A DNA stretch of 64,000 bases from Pseudomonas kairouanensis (GCF_004682055.1 NZ_QUZU01000036.1:1-64000), one strand, 5' to 3'. Positions 40,929 through 50,832 are shown, counted from the stretch's first letter. Notes: generated from the letters alone by a model not told the origin. Translations and numbers: made by a program.

Positions 40929-41963
40929 ATGACGCTTGCAGTCCAATTCACTCTCGTCAGCCGTCACTTCGGCGACGTCAAAGCCGTGGACCGGGTTTCC
41001 ATCGATATCCAGGACGGCGAGTTCTTTTCCCTGCTCGGCCCTTCCGGCTCGGGCAAGACCACTTGCCTGCGCCTGATTGCCGGGTTCGAGCAGCCCAGCG
41101 CAGGCTCGATCCGCATCCATGGCGCCGAAGCTGCCGGCTTGCCGCCGTATCAGCGCGATGTGAACACGGTGTTCCAGGACTACGCGCTGTTCCCCCACAT
41201 GAATGTGCGCGACAACGTTGCCTATGGCCTGAAGGTCAAGGGCGTGGCCAAGACCGAACGGCATAATCGTGCCGAAGAGGCCTTGGCCATGGTCGCCCTG
41301 GCCGGCTACGGCGAGCGCAAGCCGGTGCAGCTCTCCGGCGGCCAGCGCCAGCGCGTGGCCCTGGCTCGCGCATTGGTCAATCGCCCACGGGTGTTGCTGC
41401 TGGATGAACCCCTGGGCGCCCTCGACCTCAAGTTGCGTGAGCAGATGCAGAGCGAGCTGAAAAAGCTGCAGCGCCAACTGGGCATCACCTTTGTTTTCGT
41501 GACCCACGACCAGACCGAAGCGTTGTCGATGTCTGACCGTGTGGCGGTGTTCAACAAGGGCCGTATCGAGCAGGTCGACACCCCGCGCAACCTGTACATG
41601 AAGCCCGCCACGGTGTTTGTCGCCGAGTTCGTCGGCACCTCCAACGTGATTCGCGGCGAACTGGCCCGGCGCCTCAGCGGTCACCCGCATCCCTTCTCGA
41701 TCCGCCCCGAGCATGTGCGCTTTGCCCAAGGCCCACTGGGCGCCAGCGAAGTGCAAATCAGCGGCGTACTGCATGACATCCAATACCAGGGCAGTGCCAC
41801 CCGCTACGAGCTGAAACTGGAAAACGGCCAGATGCTGAATATCAGCGAGGCCAACAACCAGTGGCTGGCTACCACTAGCCACCACCAGGTCGGCCAGGCG
41901 ATCACCGCTCGCTGGACGCGGGAAGCCATGACACCGCTGAGCGACAGCACTGGCGAGGTGTGA
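40929..41963 (+). CDS. ydcT: ABC transporter ATP-binding protein (YdcT/PotA-like)
   Basis: A 344-residue ATPase. Walker A is GPSGSGKTT (near residue 40), the signature is LSGGQRQRVALARAL, Walker B is VLLLDEPLGALD, and the H-loop is VFVTHDQTEA. A C-terminal TOBE domain follows (FSIRPEHVRFAQGPLG). It powers polyamine-type uptake. Its start at 40929 is the normal family N-terminus; upstream frame crosses the REPIN. Confidence 0.93.
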   Translation: MTLAVQFTLVSRHFGDVKAVDRVSIDIQDGEFFSLLGPSGSGKTTCLRLIAGFEQPSAGSIRIHGAEAAGLPPYQRDVNTVFQDYALFPHMNVRDNVAYGLKVKGVAKTERHNRAEEALAMVALAGYGERKPVQLSGGQRQRVALARALVNRPRVLLLDEPLGALDLKLREQMQSELKKLQRQLGITFVFVTHDQTEALSMSDRVAVFNKGRIEQVDTPRNLYMKPATVFVAEFVGTSNVIRGELARRLSGHPHPFSIRPEHVRFAQGPLGASEVQISGVLHDIQYQGSATRYELKLENGQMLNISEANNQWLATTSHHQVGQAITARWTREAMTPLSDSTGEV

Positions 41964-41964
41964 C

Positions 41965-42894
41965 ATGAGCCCTTCCCTTTCCCTGGCGCCGATGCGCAGG
42001 TTTTCCAACCTGCTGTACCGCAAGCCCAACCTGTACCTGGCGATGCTGCTGGTACCGCCGCTGCTCTGGTTCGGCGCGATCTACCTGGGTTCGTTGCTGA
42101 CCCTGCTGTGGCAAGGCTTCTACACCTTCGATGACTTCACCATGGCGGTCACCCCGGGCCTGACCCTGGCCAACTTTGCCGCGCTGTTCCAGCCGTCGAA
42201 CTTCGACATCATCCAGCGCACCCTGGGCATGGCGATCACGGTGTCTATCGCCAGTGCTATCGTGGCGTTCCCCATTGCCTACTACATGGCGCGCTACACC
42301 ACGGGCAAGACCAAGGCGTTTTTCTACATCGCGGTGATGATGCCAATGTGGGCCAGCTACATCGTCAAGGCGTATGCCTGGACCTTGTTGCTGGCCAAGG
42401 GCGGGGTGGCACAGTGGTTCGTACAGCACTTGGGGCTGGAACCGGTGTTGCAGTGGGTGCTGGGCATTCCCGGCGTGGGCGGCAGCACCTTGAGCACCTC
42501 GCATTTGGGGCGGTTCATGGTGTTCGTGTATATCTGGCTGCCCTTCATGATTCTGCCGATCCAGGCGTCCCTGGAACGGTTGCCGCCATCGTTGCTGCAA
42601 GCCTCGGCAGACCTGGGGGCCAAGCCGCGCCAGACCTTCATGTACGTGATTCTGCCGTTGTCGGTGCCGGGGATTGCCGCCGGCTCCATCTTCACCTTCT
42701 CGCTGACCCTGGGGGACTTCATCGTGCCGCAACTGGTGGGCCCGCCTGGGTACTTCATCGGCGGCATGGTGTACGCCCAGCAAGGCGCTATTGGCAACAT
42801 GCCGATGGCGGCGGCGTTCACCCTGGTGCCCATCGTGCTGATCGCGATTTACCTGTCCATCGTCAAACGCCTGGGGGCTTTCGATGCACTCTGA
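41965..42894 (+). CDS. ydcU: ABC transporter permease (YdcU/PotB-like)
   Basis: A 309-residue inner-membrane permease of about six helices with the EAA-type loop region LLQASADLGAKPRQTFMYVI contacting the ATPase. It starts one base after the ydcT stop and overlaps ydcV by 11 bases. One half of the transmembrane channel for a polyamine-like substrate. Confidence 0.92.
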   Translation: MSPSLSLAPMRRFSNLLYRKPNLYLAMLLVPPLLWFGAIYLGSLLTLLWQGFYTFDDFTMAVTPGLTLANFAALFQPSNFDIIQRTLGMAITVSIASAIVAFPIAYYMARYTTGKTKAFFYIAVMMPMWASYIVKAYAWTLLLAKGGVAQWFVQHLGLEPVLQWVLGIPGVGGSTLSTSHLGRFMVFVYIWLPFMILPIQASLERLPPSLLQASADLGAKPRQTFMYVILPLSVPGIAAGSIFTFSLTLGDFIVPQLVGPPGYFIGGMVYAQQGAIGNMPMAAAFTLVPIVLIAIYLSIVKRLGAFDAL

Positions 42895-43693
42895 AAAAGC
42901 ATCAATCGGCTTGCGCATGGCCGCCTGGGGCGGGTTGGTGTTTTTGCACTTCCCGATCCTGATTATCTTCCTCTACGCCTTCAACACCGAGGAAGCCGCG
43001 TTCAGCTTTCCGCCCCAGGGTTTCACCTTGAAGTGGTTCAGCGTGGCCTTTGCGCGGCCGGACGTACTGGAGGCGATCAAGCTGTCAGTGCAGATCGCAG
43101 CCATCGCCACGCTGATCGCCATGGTGCTTGGCACGCTGGCCTCGGCGGCGTTGTATCGGCGTGAATTCTTCGGCAAGCAAGGCGTATCGCTGATGCTGAT
43201 CCTGCCCATTGCGCTGCCGGGGATCATCACCGGCATCGCCTTGCTGGCAACCTTCAAGACGCTGGGCATCGAGCCTGGCATGTTCACTATCATCGTCGGC
43301 CACGCCACCTTCTGCGTGGTGATCGTCTACAACAACGTCATCGCCCGCCTGCGCCGCACTTCCCACAGCCTCATCGAAGCCTCGATGGACCTGGGCGCCG
43401 ACGGCTGGCAGACCTTCCGTTACATCATCCTGCCCAACCTGGGCTCGGCGCTGCTGGCCGGCGGCATGCTCGCCTTTGCGCTGTCGTTCGACGAAATCAT
43501 CGTGACCACCTTCACGGCCGGTCACGAGCGCACCTTGCCGCTGTGGCTGCTCAACCAGTTGAGTCGCCCTCGGGATGTGCCTGTCACCAACGTGGTCGCC
43601 ATGCTGGTGATGGGGGTGACGATGTTCCCGATTCTCGGTGCCTACTACCTGACACGCGGTGGTGAAAGCGTGGCGGGCAGTGGTGGTAAATAA
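42884..43693 (+). CDS. ydcV: ABC transporter permease (YdcV/PotC-like)
   Basis: A 269-residue permease with about six helices; the EAA loop reads LIEASMDLGADGWQTFRYII and the conserved FALSFDEIIVTTF segment follows. It completes the membrane channel with YdcU and precedes the aldehyde dehydrogenase gene by 75 bases. Confidence 0.92.
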   Translation: MHSEKASIGLRMAAWGGLVFLHFPILIIFLYAFNTEEAAFSFPPQGFTLKWFSVAFARPDVLEAIKLSVQIAAIATLIAMVLGTLASAALYRREFFGKQGVSLMLILPIALPGIITGIALLATFKTLGIEPGMFTIIVGHATFCVVIVYNNVIARLRRTSHSLIEASMDLGADGWQTFRYIILPNLGSALLAGGMLAFALSFDEIIVTTFTAGHERTLPLWLLNQLSRPRDVPVTNVVAMLVMGVTMFPILGAYYLTRGGESVAGSGGK

Positions 43694-43768
43694 CGATGCC
43701 ACTGGAGGAACCCACATGCAGATCCGGTTTCGTCAGGGGTAAACAGTCGCTCAGAGGAGAGCTGAACC

Positions 43769-45193
43769 ATGCAAACCCAATTGCTGATCAACGGCCAGTT
43801 GGTGGCCGGCGAAGGCGCGGCCCAGCCGGTGTTGAACCCCTCGTTGGGCCAAGTGATCGTACACATCAACGAGGCCAGCGAAGCCCAGGTGGATGCCGCC
43901 GTGCGTGCTGCGGATGCGGCGTTCGAAAGCTGGTCGCAAACGGCGCCCAAGGATCGCTCGCTGCTACTGTTGAAACTGGCAGACGCGATCGAAGCCCACA
44001 GCGAAGAACTGGCCAGGTTGGAGTCGGATAACTGCGGCAAGCCCTACAGCGCAGCGCTGAACGATGAGATCCCGGCAATTGCCGACGTGTTCCGCTTCTT
44101 TGCCGGCGCCAGCCGCTGCATGAGTGGTTCGGCCGGTGGCGAATACTTGCCGGGGCATACGTCGATGATCCGTCGTGATCCGGTGGGTGTGATCGCCTCG
44201 ATTGCGCCGTGGAACTACCCCTTGATGATGGTCGCCTGGAAAATCGCACCCGCCTTGGCCGCCGGTAATACCGTGGTGCTCAAGCCGTCGGAACAAACCC
44301 CGCTGACCGCGATGCGCTTGGTGGAGTTGGCGTCGGAGATTTTCCCGGCGGGTGTACTCAACCTGGTGTTCGGCCGTGGCCCCAGCGTGGGTAGCCCGCT
44401 GGTGAACCACCCTAAAGTGCGCATGGTGTCGCTGACCGGCTCTATCGCCACTGGCGCGAATATCATTTCCAACACCGCCGACAGCGTGAAGCGTCTGCAC
44501 ATGGAACTGGGCGGCAAGGCGCCGGTGATCATCTTCAATGATGCGGATATCGACGCGGCCGTTGAAGGCATTCGCACCTTTGGTTTCTACAACGCCGGGC
44601 AGGATTGCACGGCGGCGTGTCGGATTTATGCCCAGGCCGATATCTATGACGCATTTGTCGAAAAGCTTGGCGCGGCAGTTTCCACCCTCAAGTACGGCTT
44701 GCAGGACGACCCAAACACCGAGTTGGGCCCGCTGATTACCGCGCAACACCGTGACCGCGTGGCGGGGTTTGTGGAACGTGCCGTGGCGCAGCCGCATATC
44801 CGGCTGGTAACGGGTGGCAAGGCGGTGGCGGGCGATGGATTCTTCTTTGAGCCAACCGTGCTGGCCGATGCGCAACAGGACGATGAGATTGTGCGTCGCG
44901 AGGTGTTCGGGCCGGTGGTGTCGGTGACCCAATTCAGCGATGAAGCGCAGGTGCTGGGCTGGGCCAACGATTCGGACTACGGGCTGGCGTCATCGGTATG
45001 GACCGCTGATGTAGGCCGTGCCCATCGATTGGCGGCGCGGTTGCAGTACGGCTGCACCTGGGTGAACACCCACTTCATGCTGGTCAGTGAAATGCCACAC
45101 GGCGGTCAGAAACTGTCAGGGTATGGCAAGGATATGTCGATGTATGGGTTGGAGGATTACACCACCGTGCGGCACGTCATGTTCAAGCACTGA
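43769..45193 (+). CDS. patD: Gamma-aminobutyraldehyde dehydrogenase (PatD-like)
   Basis: A 474-residue NAD-dependent aldehyde dehydrogenase. Substrate fold marks are APWNYPLMMVAWKIAPALA, catalytic Glu in MELGGKAPVIIF, catalytic Cys in NAGQDCTAACR, and EVFGPVVSVTQF; the C-terminus ends SGYGKDMSMYGLEDYTTVRH as in E. coli PatD (YdcW). It oxidises 4-aminobutanal from putrescine to GABA. Location behind the ydcSTUV transporter ties uptake to catabolism. GAGGAGAGCTGAACC precedes the ATG. Confidence 0.92.
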   Translation: MQTQLLINGQLVAGEGAAQPVLNPSLGQVIVHINEASEAQVDAAVRAADAAFESWSQTAPKDRSLLLLKLADAIEAHSEELARLESDNCGKPYSAALNDEIPAIADVFRFFAGASRCMSGSAGGEYLPGHTSMIRRDPVGVIASIAPWNYPLMMVAWKIAPALAAGNTVVLKPSEQTPLTAMRLVELASEIFPAGVLNLVFGRGPSVGSPLVNHPKVRMVSLTGSIATGANIISNTADSVKRLHMELGGKAPVIIFNDADIDAAVEGIRTFGFYNAGQDCTAACRIYAQADIYDAFVEKLGAAVSTLKYGLQDDPNTELGPLITAQHRDRVAGFVERAVAQPHIRLVTGGKAVAGDGFFFEPTVLADAQQDDEIVRREVFGPVVSVTQFSDEAQVLGWANDSDYGLASSVWTADVGRAHRLAARLQYGCTWVNTHFMLVSEMPHGGQKLSGYGKDMSMYGLEDYTTVRHVMFKH

Positions 45194-45213
45194 CACAGCG
45201 CAGAACTGCTGTA

Positions 45214-45241
45214 TGTGGGAGCGAGCAAGCTCGCTCCCACA
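45214..45241 (+). terminator. REP-derived hairpin after patD
   Basis: TGTGGGAGCGAGC and GCTCGCTCCCACA form a 13-bp perfect stem with a 2-base gap, 20 bases past the patD stop. It is a collapsed REP palindrome that can act as a terminator or 3'-end stabiliser. The remaining 230 bases to opgD show no gene. Confidence 0.65.
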
Positions 45242-45476
45242 TTGGATCTTCACATTTAATAGATACCGTGTTCCTACCAGTAGCCGGAAACGTCTTGTTT
45301 CATATGCAGCGCCATCACCCCGCTATCAATCATTTTTCCTACGTCATCGAACCGCTTAAGCTATCCGGCGTCTGTTTATTGTCCGTTGCGTTTGGCCGAA
45401 GGCATGTCCGAACCGTAATTTCTTATCCAGTACGTGCCAGGAACGGCGCGGGATTTGCTCACGACAGGTTGTCTCT

Positions 45477-47102
45477 ATGCACCGCAGGAATTTGCTCAAA
45501 GCGTCCATGGCCATTGCGGCTTACACCGGTTTATCGGCCAGCGGTCTGCTCGCTGCGCAGGCGTGGGCCGGGAACCGCGCAGCCGATGGCAAGGCCGTGT
45601 CGTTCGATTTTGAAACGCTGAAGGCCCAGGCCAAGCAACTGGCCGGGACCGCCTATAAAGACACCAAGCAGGTACTGCCACCGACCCTGGCGACCATGAC
45701 CCCGCAGAATTTCAATGCCATCGGCTATGACGGCCAGCATTCGCTGTGGAAAGAATTGAACGGTCAGTTGGATGTGCAGTTCTTCCACGTCGGCATGGGC
45801 TTCAAGACGCCGGTGCGCATGCACAGTGTCGACCCCAAGACCCGCGCATCCCGCGAGGTGCACTTTCGTCCTTCGCTGTTCAACTATGAAAAAACCACGG
45901 TAGACACCAAGCAGTTGACCGGCGACCTGGGGTTTTCTGGCTTCAAGCTGTTCAAGGCCCCGGAGCTGGATCGCCATGACGTGCTGTCGTTCCTCGGCGC
46001 CAGTTACTTCCGCGCAGTGGACGCCACAGGCCAATACGGCCTTTCGGCCCGTGGCCTGGCCATCGATACCTACGCGAAAAAACGCGAGGAGTTCCCCGAT
46101 TTCACCCAGTTCTGGTTCGAAACCCCGGACAAGGACGCCACCCGCTTCGTGGTCTATGCCTTGCTCGACTCGCCAAGCGCCACTGGCGCCTATCGCTTCG
46201 ATATCGACTGCCAGGCCAGCCAAGTGGTGATGGCCATCGATGCCCATATCAATGCGCGCACCACCATCGAACAACTGGGCATCGCACCGATGACCAGCAT
46301 GTTCAGCTGTGGCACCCATGAGCGCCGCATGTGCGACACCATCCACCCGCAAATCCATGACTCGGACCGCCTGGCCATGTGGCGCGGCAATGGCGAATGG
46401 ATCTGCCGTCCGCTGAACAACCCGGCCAAATTGCAGTTCAACGCGTTTGCCGACAAAGACCCGAAGGGCTTCGGCCTGGTGCAGACCGACCATGAGTTCG
46501 CCAGCTACCAGGACACGGTGGACTGGTACAGCAAGCGCCCAAGCCTGTGGGTCGAACCCACCACCGCCTGGGGCGAAGGCTCCATCGATTTGCTGGAAAT
46601 CCCTACCACCGGCGAAACCCTGGACAACATCGTGGCCTTCTGGACCCCGAAGAAACCCGTGGCCGCCGGCGACTCGCTCAACTATGGCTACAAGTTGTAC
46701 TGGAGCGCATTGCCGCCGGTGAGCACGCCGTTGGCGCAGGTGGATGCGACCCGCTCCGGCATGGGCGGTTTTACCGAAGGCTGGGCACCGGGGGAGCATT
46801 ACCCCGAGGTGTGGGCCCGTCGTTTTGCCGTGGACTTCAAGGGCGGTGGCCTGGACCGACTGCCGGCCGGCACCGGGATCGAGCCGGTGGTGACCTGCTC
46901 CCACGGCCAGGTGAAGGATTTCAGCGTGCTGGTGCTCGACAACATCAAGGGCTACCGCATCCTGTTTGACTGGTACCCCACCAGCGACAGCGTGGAGCCG
47001 GTGGAGCTGCGGCTGTTCATCCGTACCCAGGACCGCACGCTGAGTGAAACCTGGTTGTATCAGTACTTCCCGCCAGCCCCCGAACAGCGCAAGTACACCT
47101 AA
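45477..47102 (+). CDS. opgD: Glucan biosynthesis protein D
   Basis: A 541-residue periplasmic protein for osmoregulated periplasmic glucan synthesis. The N-terminus MHRRNLLKASMAIAAY carries a twin-arginine signal (RRNLLK), as in E. coli OpgD, with cleavage after AWA. The mature protein has the OpgG/OpgD beta-sandwich sequence (FDFETLKAQAKQLAGTAY; MFSCGTHERRMCDTIHPQIHD; WEPGEHY-like GWAPGEHYPE). OpgD is thought to modify the glucan backbone structure. It stands alone with its own roughly 230-base upstream region. Confidence 0.95.
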   Translation: MHRRNLLKASMAIAAYTGLSASGLLAAQAWAGNRAADGKAVSFDFETLKAQAKQLAGTAYKDTKQVLPPTLATMTPQNFNAIGYDGQHSLWKELNGQLDVQFFHVGMGFKTPVRMHSVDPKTRASREVHFRPSLFNYEKTTVDTKQLTGDLGFSGFKLFKAPELDRHDVLSFLGASYFRAVDATGQYGLSARGLAIDTYAKKREEFPDFTQFWFETPDKDATRFVVYALLDSPSATGAYRFDIDCQASQVVMAIDAHINARTTIEQLGIAPMTSMFSCGTHERRMCDTIHPQIHDSDRLAMWRGNGEWICRPLNNPAKLQFNAFADKDPKGFGLVQTDHEFASYQDTVDWYSKRPSLWVEPTTAWGEGSIDLLEIPTTGETLDNIVAFWTPKKPVAAGDSLNYGYKLYWSALPPVSTPLAQVDATRSGMGGFTEGWAPGEHYPEVWARRFAVDFKGGGLDRLPAGTGIEPVVTCSHGQVKDFSVLVLDNIKGYRILFDWYPTSDSVEPVELRLFIRTQDRTLSETWLYQYFPPAPEQRKYT

Positions 47103-47110
47103 GATTCAAT

Positions 47111-47138
47111 ATGGGAGGGGGCTTGCCCTCTCCCACAT
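47111..47138. repeat. Degenerate REP remnant after opgD
   Basis: ATGGGAGGGGGCTTGCC followed by CTCTCCCACAT: a collapsed GAGGGGGC-type REP pair lying just past the opgD stop. Confidence 0.75.
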
Positions 47139-47153
47139 TGTCCAGCCCTGCCT

Positions 47154-47339
47154 CTAAAACCGCGACACACTCTTCATTGCCCCAATCAAATACCGCATCG
47201 CCACCTGATCACTCTCGGTCAACGCACGGTACTGCTCCACCAACTCCGCCTCTTCCAAACTCAACCTGCGACCACGCAAAGACAACCTGCGGGTGAGAAA
47301 TGACGCCACTGCACCCGCCACACCATAGGACTTGGTCAT
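47154..47339 (-). CDS. Small cationic protein, 61 aa
   Basis: A 61-residue protein, MTKSYGVAGAVASFLTRRL then SLRGRRLSLEEAELVEQY and a C-terminal MRYLIGAMKSVSRF. The ATG has a good ribosome site (AGGAGTAGCAGTCC). It is net basic with two likely helices. No family recognised. Converges with opgD. Confidence 0.55.
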   Translation of the reverse strand: MTKSYGVAGAVASFLTRRLSLRGRRLSLEEAELVEQYRALTESDQVAMRYLIGAMKSVSRF

Positions 47340-47562
47340 GGACTGCTACTCCTGATATCAATCAAACACTCCTTGTGCCCATCACCTGCCTCCCGTGAAG
47401 CGCAATGCCTCCGTGGACAAACAGACTGACTCCCTGGGCCAGAAATCAGACTTACCCTAAGCGTAGAAACTATCTCGCCACCTGTGGGATTTTTTTAGAG
47501 TATTCACTTAAAAAACTATCGCGGTAACAAAGACCTACAGGCATATCCCACCCTATGGGCGT

Positions 47563-47590
47563 AAAAAAACCCACCGGGTCAGGGTGGGTT
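47563..47590 (-). terminator. Rho-independent terminator of the OYE-family gene
   Basis: AACCCACC and GGTGGGTT form an 8-bp stem with a 7-base loop; on the minus strand the stem is followed by TTTTTTT. It lies 22 bases past the gene's stop. Confidence 0.9.
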
Positions 47591-47611
47591 CGGGTGCTGC
47601 GCCCTGTGGGC

Positions 47612-48718
47612 TCAATCCCTCAGGTCAGACTCATGGATCGGCTGGTCACGATGGGTGGCGCGCTGGTACTGCGCCGGCCATATTGCCTTGCGCCCGCCCA
47701 AGTCATCGTCGGCGTGCAAGGGCCAGTACGGATCACGCAGCAGCTCACGGGCCAGGAAGATGATATCGGCCTGGCAAGTACGCAGGATGTGCTCGGCCTG
47801 GGCGGGCTCTGTGATCATGCCGACGGTGCCGGTGGCGATGCCGGACTCCTTGCGCACGCGCTCGGCGAAGCGGGTCTGGTAACCCGGGCCGGTGGGGATC
47901 TCGGCATTGGCGGCGGTGCCACCGGAGGACACATCGATCAGGTCCACGCCAAGGTCCTTCAGGCGGCGCGCCAGTTCCACGGTTTCATCGGGGTTCCAGC
48001 CGTCTTCGACCCAGTCGGTGGCGGAGACGCGCACAAACAGCGGCAGCTCTTGCGGCCAGACGTCACGCACGGCCTTGGTCACCTGCAGCACGAGACGGAT
48101 ACGGTTTTCAAACGAGCCACCGTACTGGTCCTGGCGCTGGTTACTGATGGGCGAAAGGAATTGATGCAGCAAATAGCCGTGGGCGGCGTGGATCTCGACC
48201 ACCTCAAACCCGGCGGTCAACGCGCGCTTGGCCGCGGCGACAAAGTCGGCGATCACTTGCTGGATCTGGCCTTCGTCCAAGGGTTTGGGCTGGGTGTGCT
48301 GGGGGTCGAAGGCAATCGGTGAGGGGCCTACCGGGGTCCAGCCGCCGTCTTGCACCTTGACGCTGCCATGCTTGCCGATCCATGGCCGATGGGTGCTGGC
48401 CTTGCGCCCGGCGTGGGCCAACTGGATCCCGGCCACTGCGCCCTGGGCGGCGATAAAACGGGTGATGCGTTGCAGCGGTTCGATCTGGGCGTCGTGCCAC
48501 AGTCCCAGGTCCTGGGCGGTGATGCGGCCATCGGCGGTCACGGCGGTGGCTTCGGTGAAAATCAGCCCGGCACCGCCCACGGCACGGCTGCCGAGGTGCA
48601 CCAGGTGCCAGTCATTGGCCAGGCCTTCTTCAGCGGAGTACTGGCACATGGGCGACACCGCAATGCGGTTGAGCAGGGTCAATTGGCGCAGGGTATAGGG
48701 TTCGAGCAGCTGACTCAT
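47612..48718 (-). CDS. NADH:flavin oxidoreductase, old-yellow-enzyme family (XenA/YqjM-like)
   Basis: A 368-residue FMN-dependent ene-reductase. It shows the class III OYE pattern: NRIAVSPMCQYSAEEG with Cys25 near the FMN, GIQLAHAGRKAS, the substrate pair His-Ala-Ala-His in VEIHAAHGYLLHQFLSP, and SNQRQDQYGGSFENRIRLVL. Such enzymes reduce activated C=C bonds and nitro compounds (P. putida XenA is an example). No operon partner. An ene-reductase with a natural role in oxidative stress is an alternative reading. Confidence 0.93.
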   Translation of the reverse strand: MSQLLEPYTLRQLTLLNRIAVSPMCQYSAEEGLANDWHLVHLGSRAVGGAGLIFTEATAVTADGRITAQDLGLWHDAQIEPLQRITRFIAAQGAVAGIQLAHAGRKASTHRPWIGKHGSVKVQDGGWTPVGPSPIAFDPQHTQPKPLDEGQIQQVIADFVAAAKRALTAGFEVVEIHAAHGYLLHQFLSPISNQRQDQYGGSFENRIRLVLQVTKAVRDVWPQELPLFVRVSATDWVEDGWNPDETVELARRLKDLGVDLIDVSSGGTAANAEIPTGPGYQTRFAERVRKESGIATGTVGMITEPAQAEHILRTCQADIIFLARELLRDPYWPLHADDDLGGRKAIWPAQYQRATHRDQPIHESDLRD

Positions 48719-48750
48719 GGCGCACCTCTTCTGGGTTCTGTGGGCACTTC

Positions 48751-48850
48751 TGTAGGAGCGAGCTTGCTCGCGAAGGCCTCAATGTCGCCGCGTCCATCCA
48801 GGATTTACGCGTTACCGTTGACGTTTTTCGCGAGCACGCTCGCTCCTACA
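48751..48850. repeat. REPIN, GTAGGAGCGAGC type, 100 bp
   Basis: TGTAGGAGCGAGCTTGCTCG and its inverted partner (CGAGCACGCTCGCTCCTACA), with an interior containing CCAGGATTTACGCG and GTTACCGTTGACG. A second copy at 55123-55222 has the same length and a related interior. Confidence 0.92.
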
Positions 48851-48930
48851 GAGCCTAGTCGACAACGCCCGATTGCACAGGGTTCAGACGCAAAGCGGGA
48901 GCCGATTGCCGGCTCCCGTGCTGCCAGCGC

Positions 48931-50832
48931 TTACATTTCGACCTGGGTGCCCAGCTCGATCACCCGGTTTACCGGGAGTTTGAAGAAGCGCAGGTTGCCG
49001 TTGGCGTTCTTCAACATGAAGGCGAACAGGCTTTCGCGCCAGCGCGCCATACCCTTGATGCGCGAAGCAATCACCGTCTCGCGACTGAGAAAATAGGTGG
49101 TGCGCATCGGGCTGAAGTCCAGGTCATCCAAGTGGCACAATTTCAGCGCTTCGGGCACATCCGGCTCGTCGGTAAAACCGAAATGCAGGATGACCCGGAA
49201 GAAGCCGTCACCGAAGGCGTCCACCTCGAAACGCCGCGCAGCCGGCACCCGCGGGATGTCTTCGTAGACCACTGTCAGCAGCACCACTTGCTCGTGCAGC
49301 ACCTGGTTATGCAGCAGGTTGTGCAACAGCGCGTGGGGCACTGCATCCGGGCGCGCCGTGAGGAACACCGCCGTGCCCTGCACGCGATGGGGCGGTTGCA
49401 CGCGAATACTGCCGATAAAGATCGGCAGCGGCAGGCCGCCTTCGTCGAGGCGCTCCACCAGCAATTGCTTGCCGCGTTTCCAGGTGGTCATCAGCACAAA
49501 CAACACAATCCCCGCCAGCACCGGGAAGGCACCGCCCTGGATGATCTTGGGCACGTTGGCGGCAAAGTACAGGCCGTCCACCAACAGGCAGCAGACCAAC
49601 ACCGGCACCGCCAGTATCGGTGGCCATTTCCACAGCAGCAGCATCACCGCCGACACCAGGATGGTGGTCATCAGCATGGTCCCGGTCACCGCTACGCCGT
49701 ACGCCGAGGCCAGGGCGTTGGACGACTCGAAGCCCAGCACCAGCAAAATCACGCCGACCATCAGCGACCAGTTCACCGCACCGATATAGATCTGGCCCTG
49801 CTCGGCACTGGAGGTGTGCTGGATATGCATACGCGGGATGTAACCCAGCTGGATCGCCTGGCGGGTCAGGGAGAACGCGCCGGAGATGACCGCCTGGGAC
49901 GCGATCACCGTGGCCAGGGTGGACAACACCACCAGCGGGATCAGTGCCCAACTCGGTGCCAGCAGGTAGAACGGGTTGCGTGCCGCTTCCGGGTCGCCCA
50001 GCAGCATCGCGCCCTGGCCAAAATAGTTGAGCACCAGCGCCGGCAGCACCAGGATGAACCAGGCACGGGCAATGGGTTTGCGGCCGAAGTGGCCCATGTC
50101 GGCGTACAGCGCTTCGGCGCCGGTCAGTGCCAGCACCACCGCCCCGAGGATGGCCACGCCAATGCCCGGATGTGCCTCGAAAAAGCGCACAGCCCACATC
50201 GGGTTCATGGCGCTGAGCACTTCAGGATGCAGGGTGATGCCGTATACGCCCAGGCCACCGAGCACCAGGAACCAGGTCACCATGACGGGCCCGAACAGCT
50301 TGCCGATCTGGTCGGTGCCGTGTTTTTGGATCAGGAACAGCGCCACCAGCACCACCAGGGCGATGGGCACGACCCATTTCTCCAGGCCGTCAAACGCCAG
50401 CTCCAGGCCTTCAACGGCCGACAGCACGGAAATCGCCGGGGTGATCATGCTGTCACCGTAGAACAGCGCGGCCCCGCACAGGCCGCACACCACCAGGAAG
50501 CTGCGCAACTTCTTGCGCTCCCCCGCCGCCCGTCGCGCCAACGCCGTCAGGGCCATGATGCCGCCTTCGCCCTGGTTGTCGGCACGCAGCACAAACAGCA
50601 TGTATTTGATCGACACGACCCAGATCAGCGACCAAAAGATCAGCGCCAGAATCCCCAAGACGCCGTCATGGTTGACCTGCACCCCATACCCGCCGTTGAA
50701 CACCTCTTTGAGGGTATAGAGCGGGCTGGTCCCGATATCACCGTAAACCACCCCGACCGCTGCCACCAGCATGCCAATCGGCTTCGCGGTGGAATGCTCG
50801 GCGCCTGCCGCCGGACTACTTGCCTGACCCAT
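48931..50832 (-). CDS. kup: KUP-family potassium uptake transporter
   Basis: A 633-residue potassium/proton symporter of about 12 membrane helices with a C-terminal cytoplasmic domain. The signature near the start is GVVYGDIGTSPLYTLKEVF; RADNQGEGGIMALTALA and YGDSMITPAISVLSAVEGLE follow. AGGAGTGGTTG precedes the ATG at 50832; a TTG one codon upstream is less likely. Kup takes up potassium, especially at low pH or high osmolarity. Divergent from rimO across about 290 bases with no gene. Confidence 0.95.
   Translation of the reverse strand: MGQASSPAAGAEHSTAKPIGMLVAAVGVVYGDIGTSPLYTLKEVFNGGYGVQVNHDGVLGILALIFWSLIWVVSIKYMLFVLRADNQGEGGIMALTALARRAAGERKKLRSFLVVCGLCGAALFYGDSMITPAISVLSAVEGLELAFDGLEKWVVPIALVVLVALFLIQKHGTDQIGKLFGPVMVTWFLVLGGLGVYGITLHPEVLSAMNPMWAVRFFEAHPGIGVAILGAVVLALTGAEALYADMGHFGRKPIARAWFILVLPALVLNYFGQGAMLLGDPEAARNPFYLLAPSWALIPLVVLSTLATVIASQAVISGAFSLTRQAIQLGYIPRMHIQHTSSAEQGQIYIGAVNWSLMVGVILLVLGFESSNALASAYGVAVTGTMLMTTILVSAVMLLLWKWPPILAVPVLVCCLLVDGLYFAANVPKIIQGGAFPVLAGIVLFVLMTTWKRGKQLLVERLDEGGLPLPIFIGSIRVQPPHRVQGTAVFLTARPDAVPHALLHNLLHNQVLHEQVVLLTVVYEDIPRVPAARRFEVDAFGDGFFRVILHFGFTDEPDVPEALKLCHLDDLDFSPMRTTYFLSRETVIASRIKGMARWRESLFAFMLKNANGNLRFFKLPVNRVIELGTQVEM

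Noticed and set aside
45268..45476. Plus-strand frame upstream of opgD
   Set aside because: It has no ribosome site and runs out of frame into opgD, whose own start carries a twin-arginine signal.
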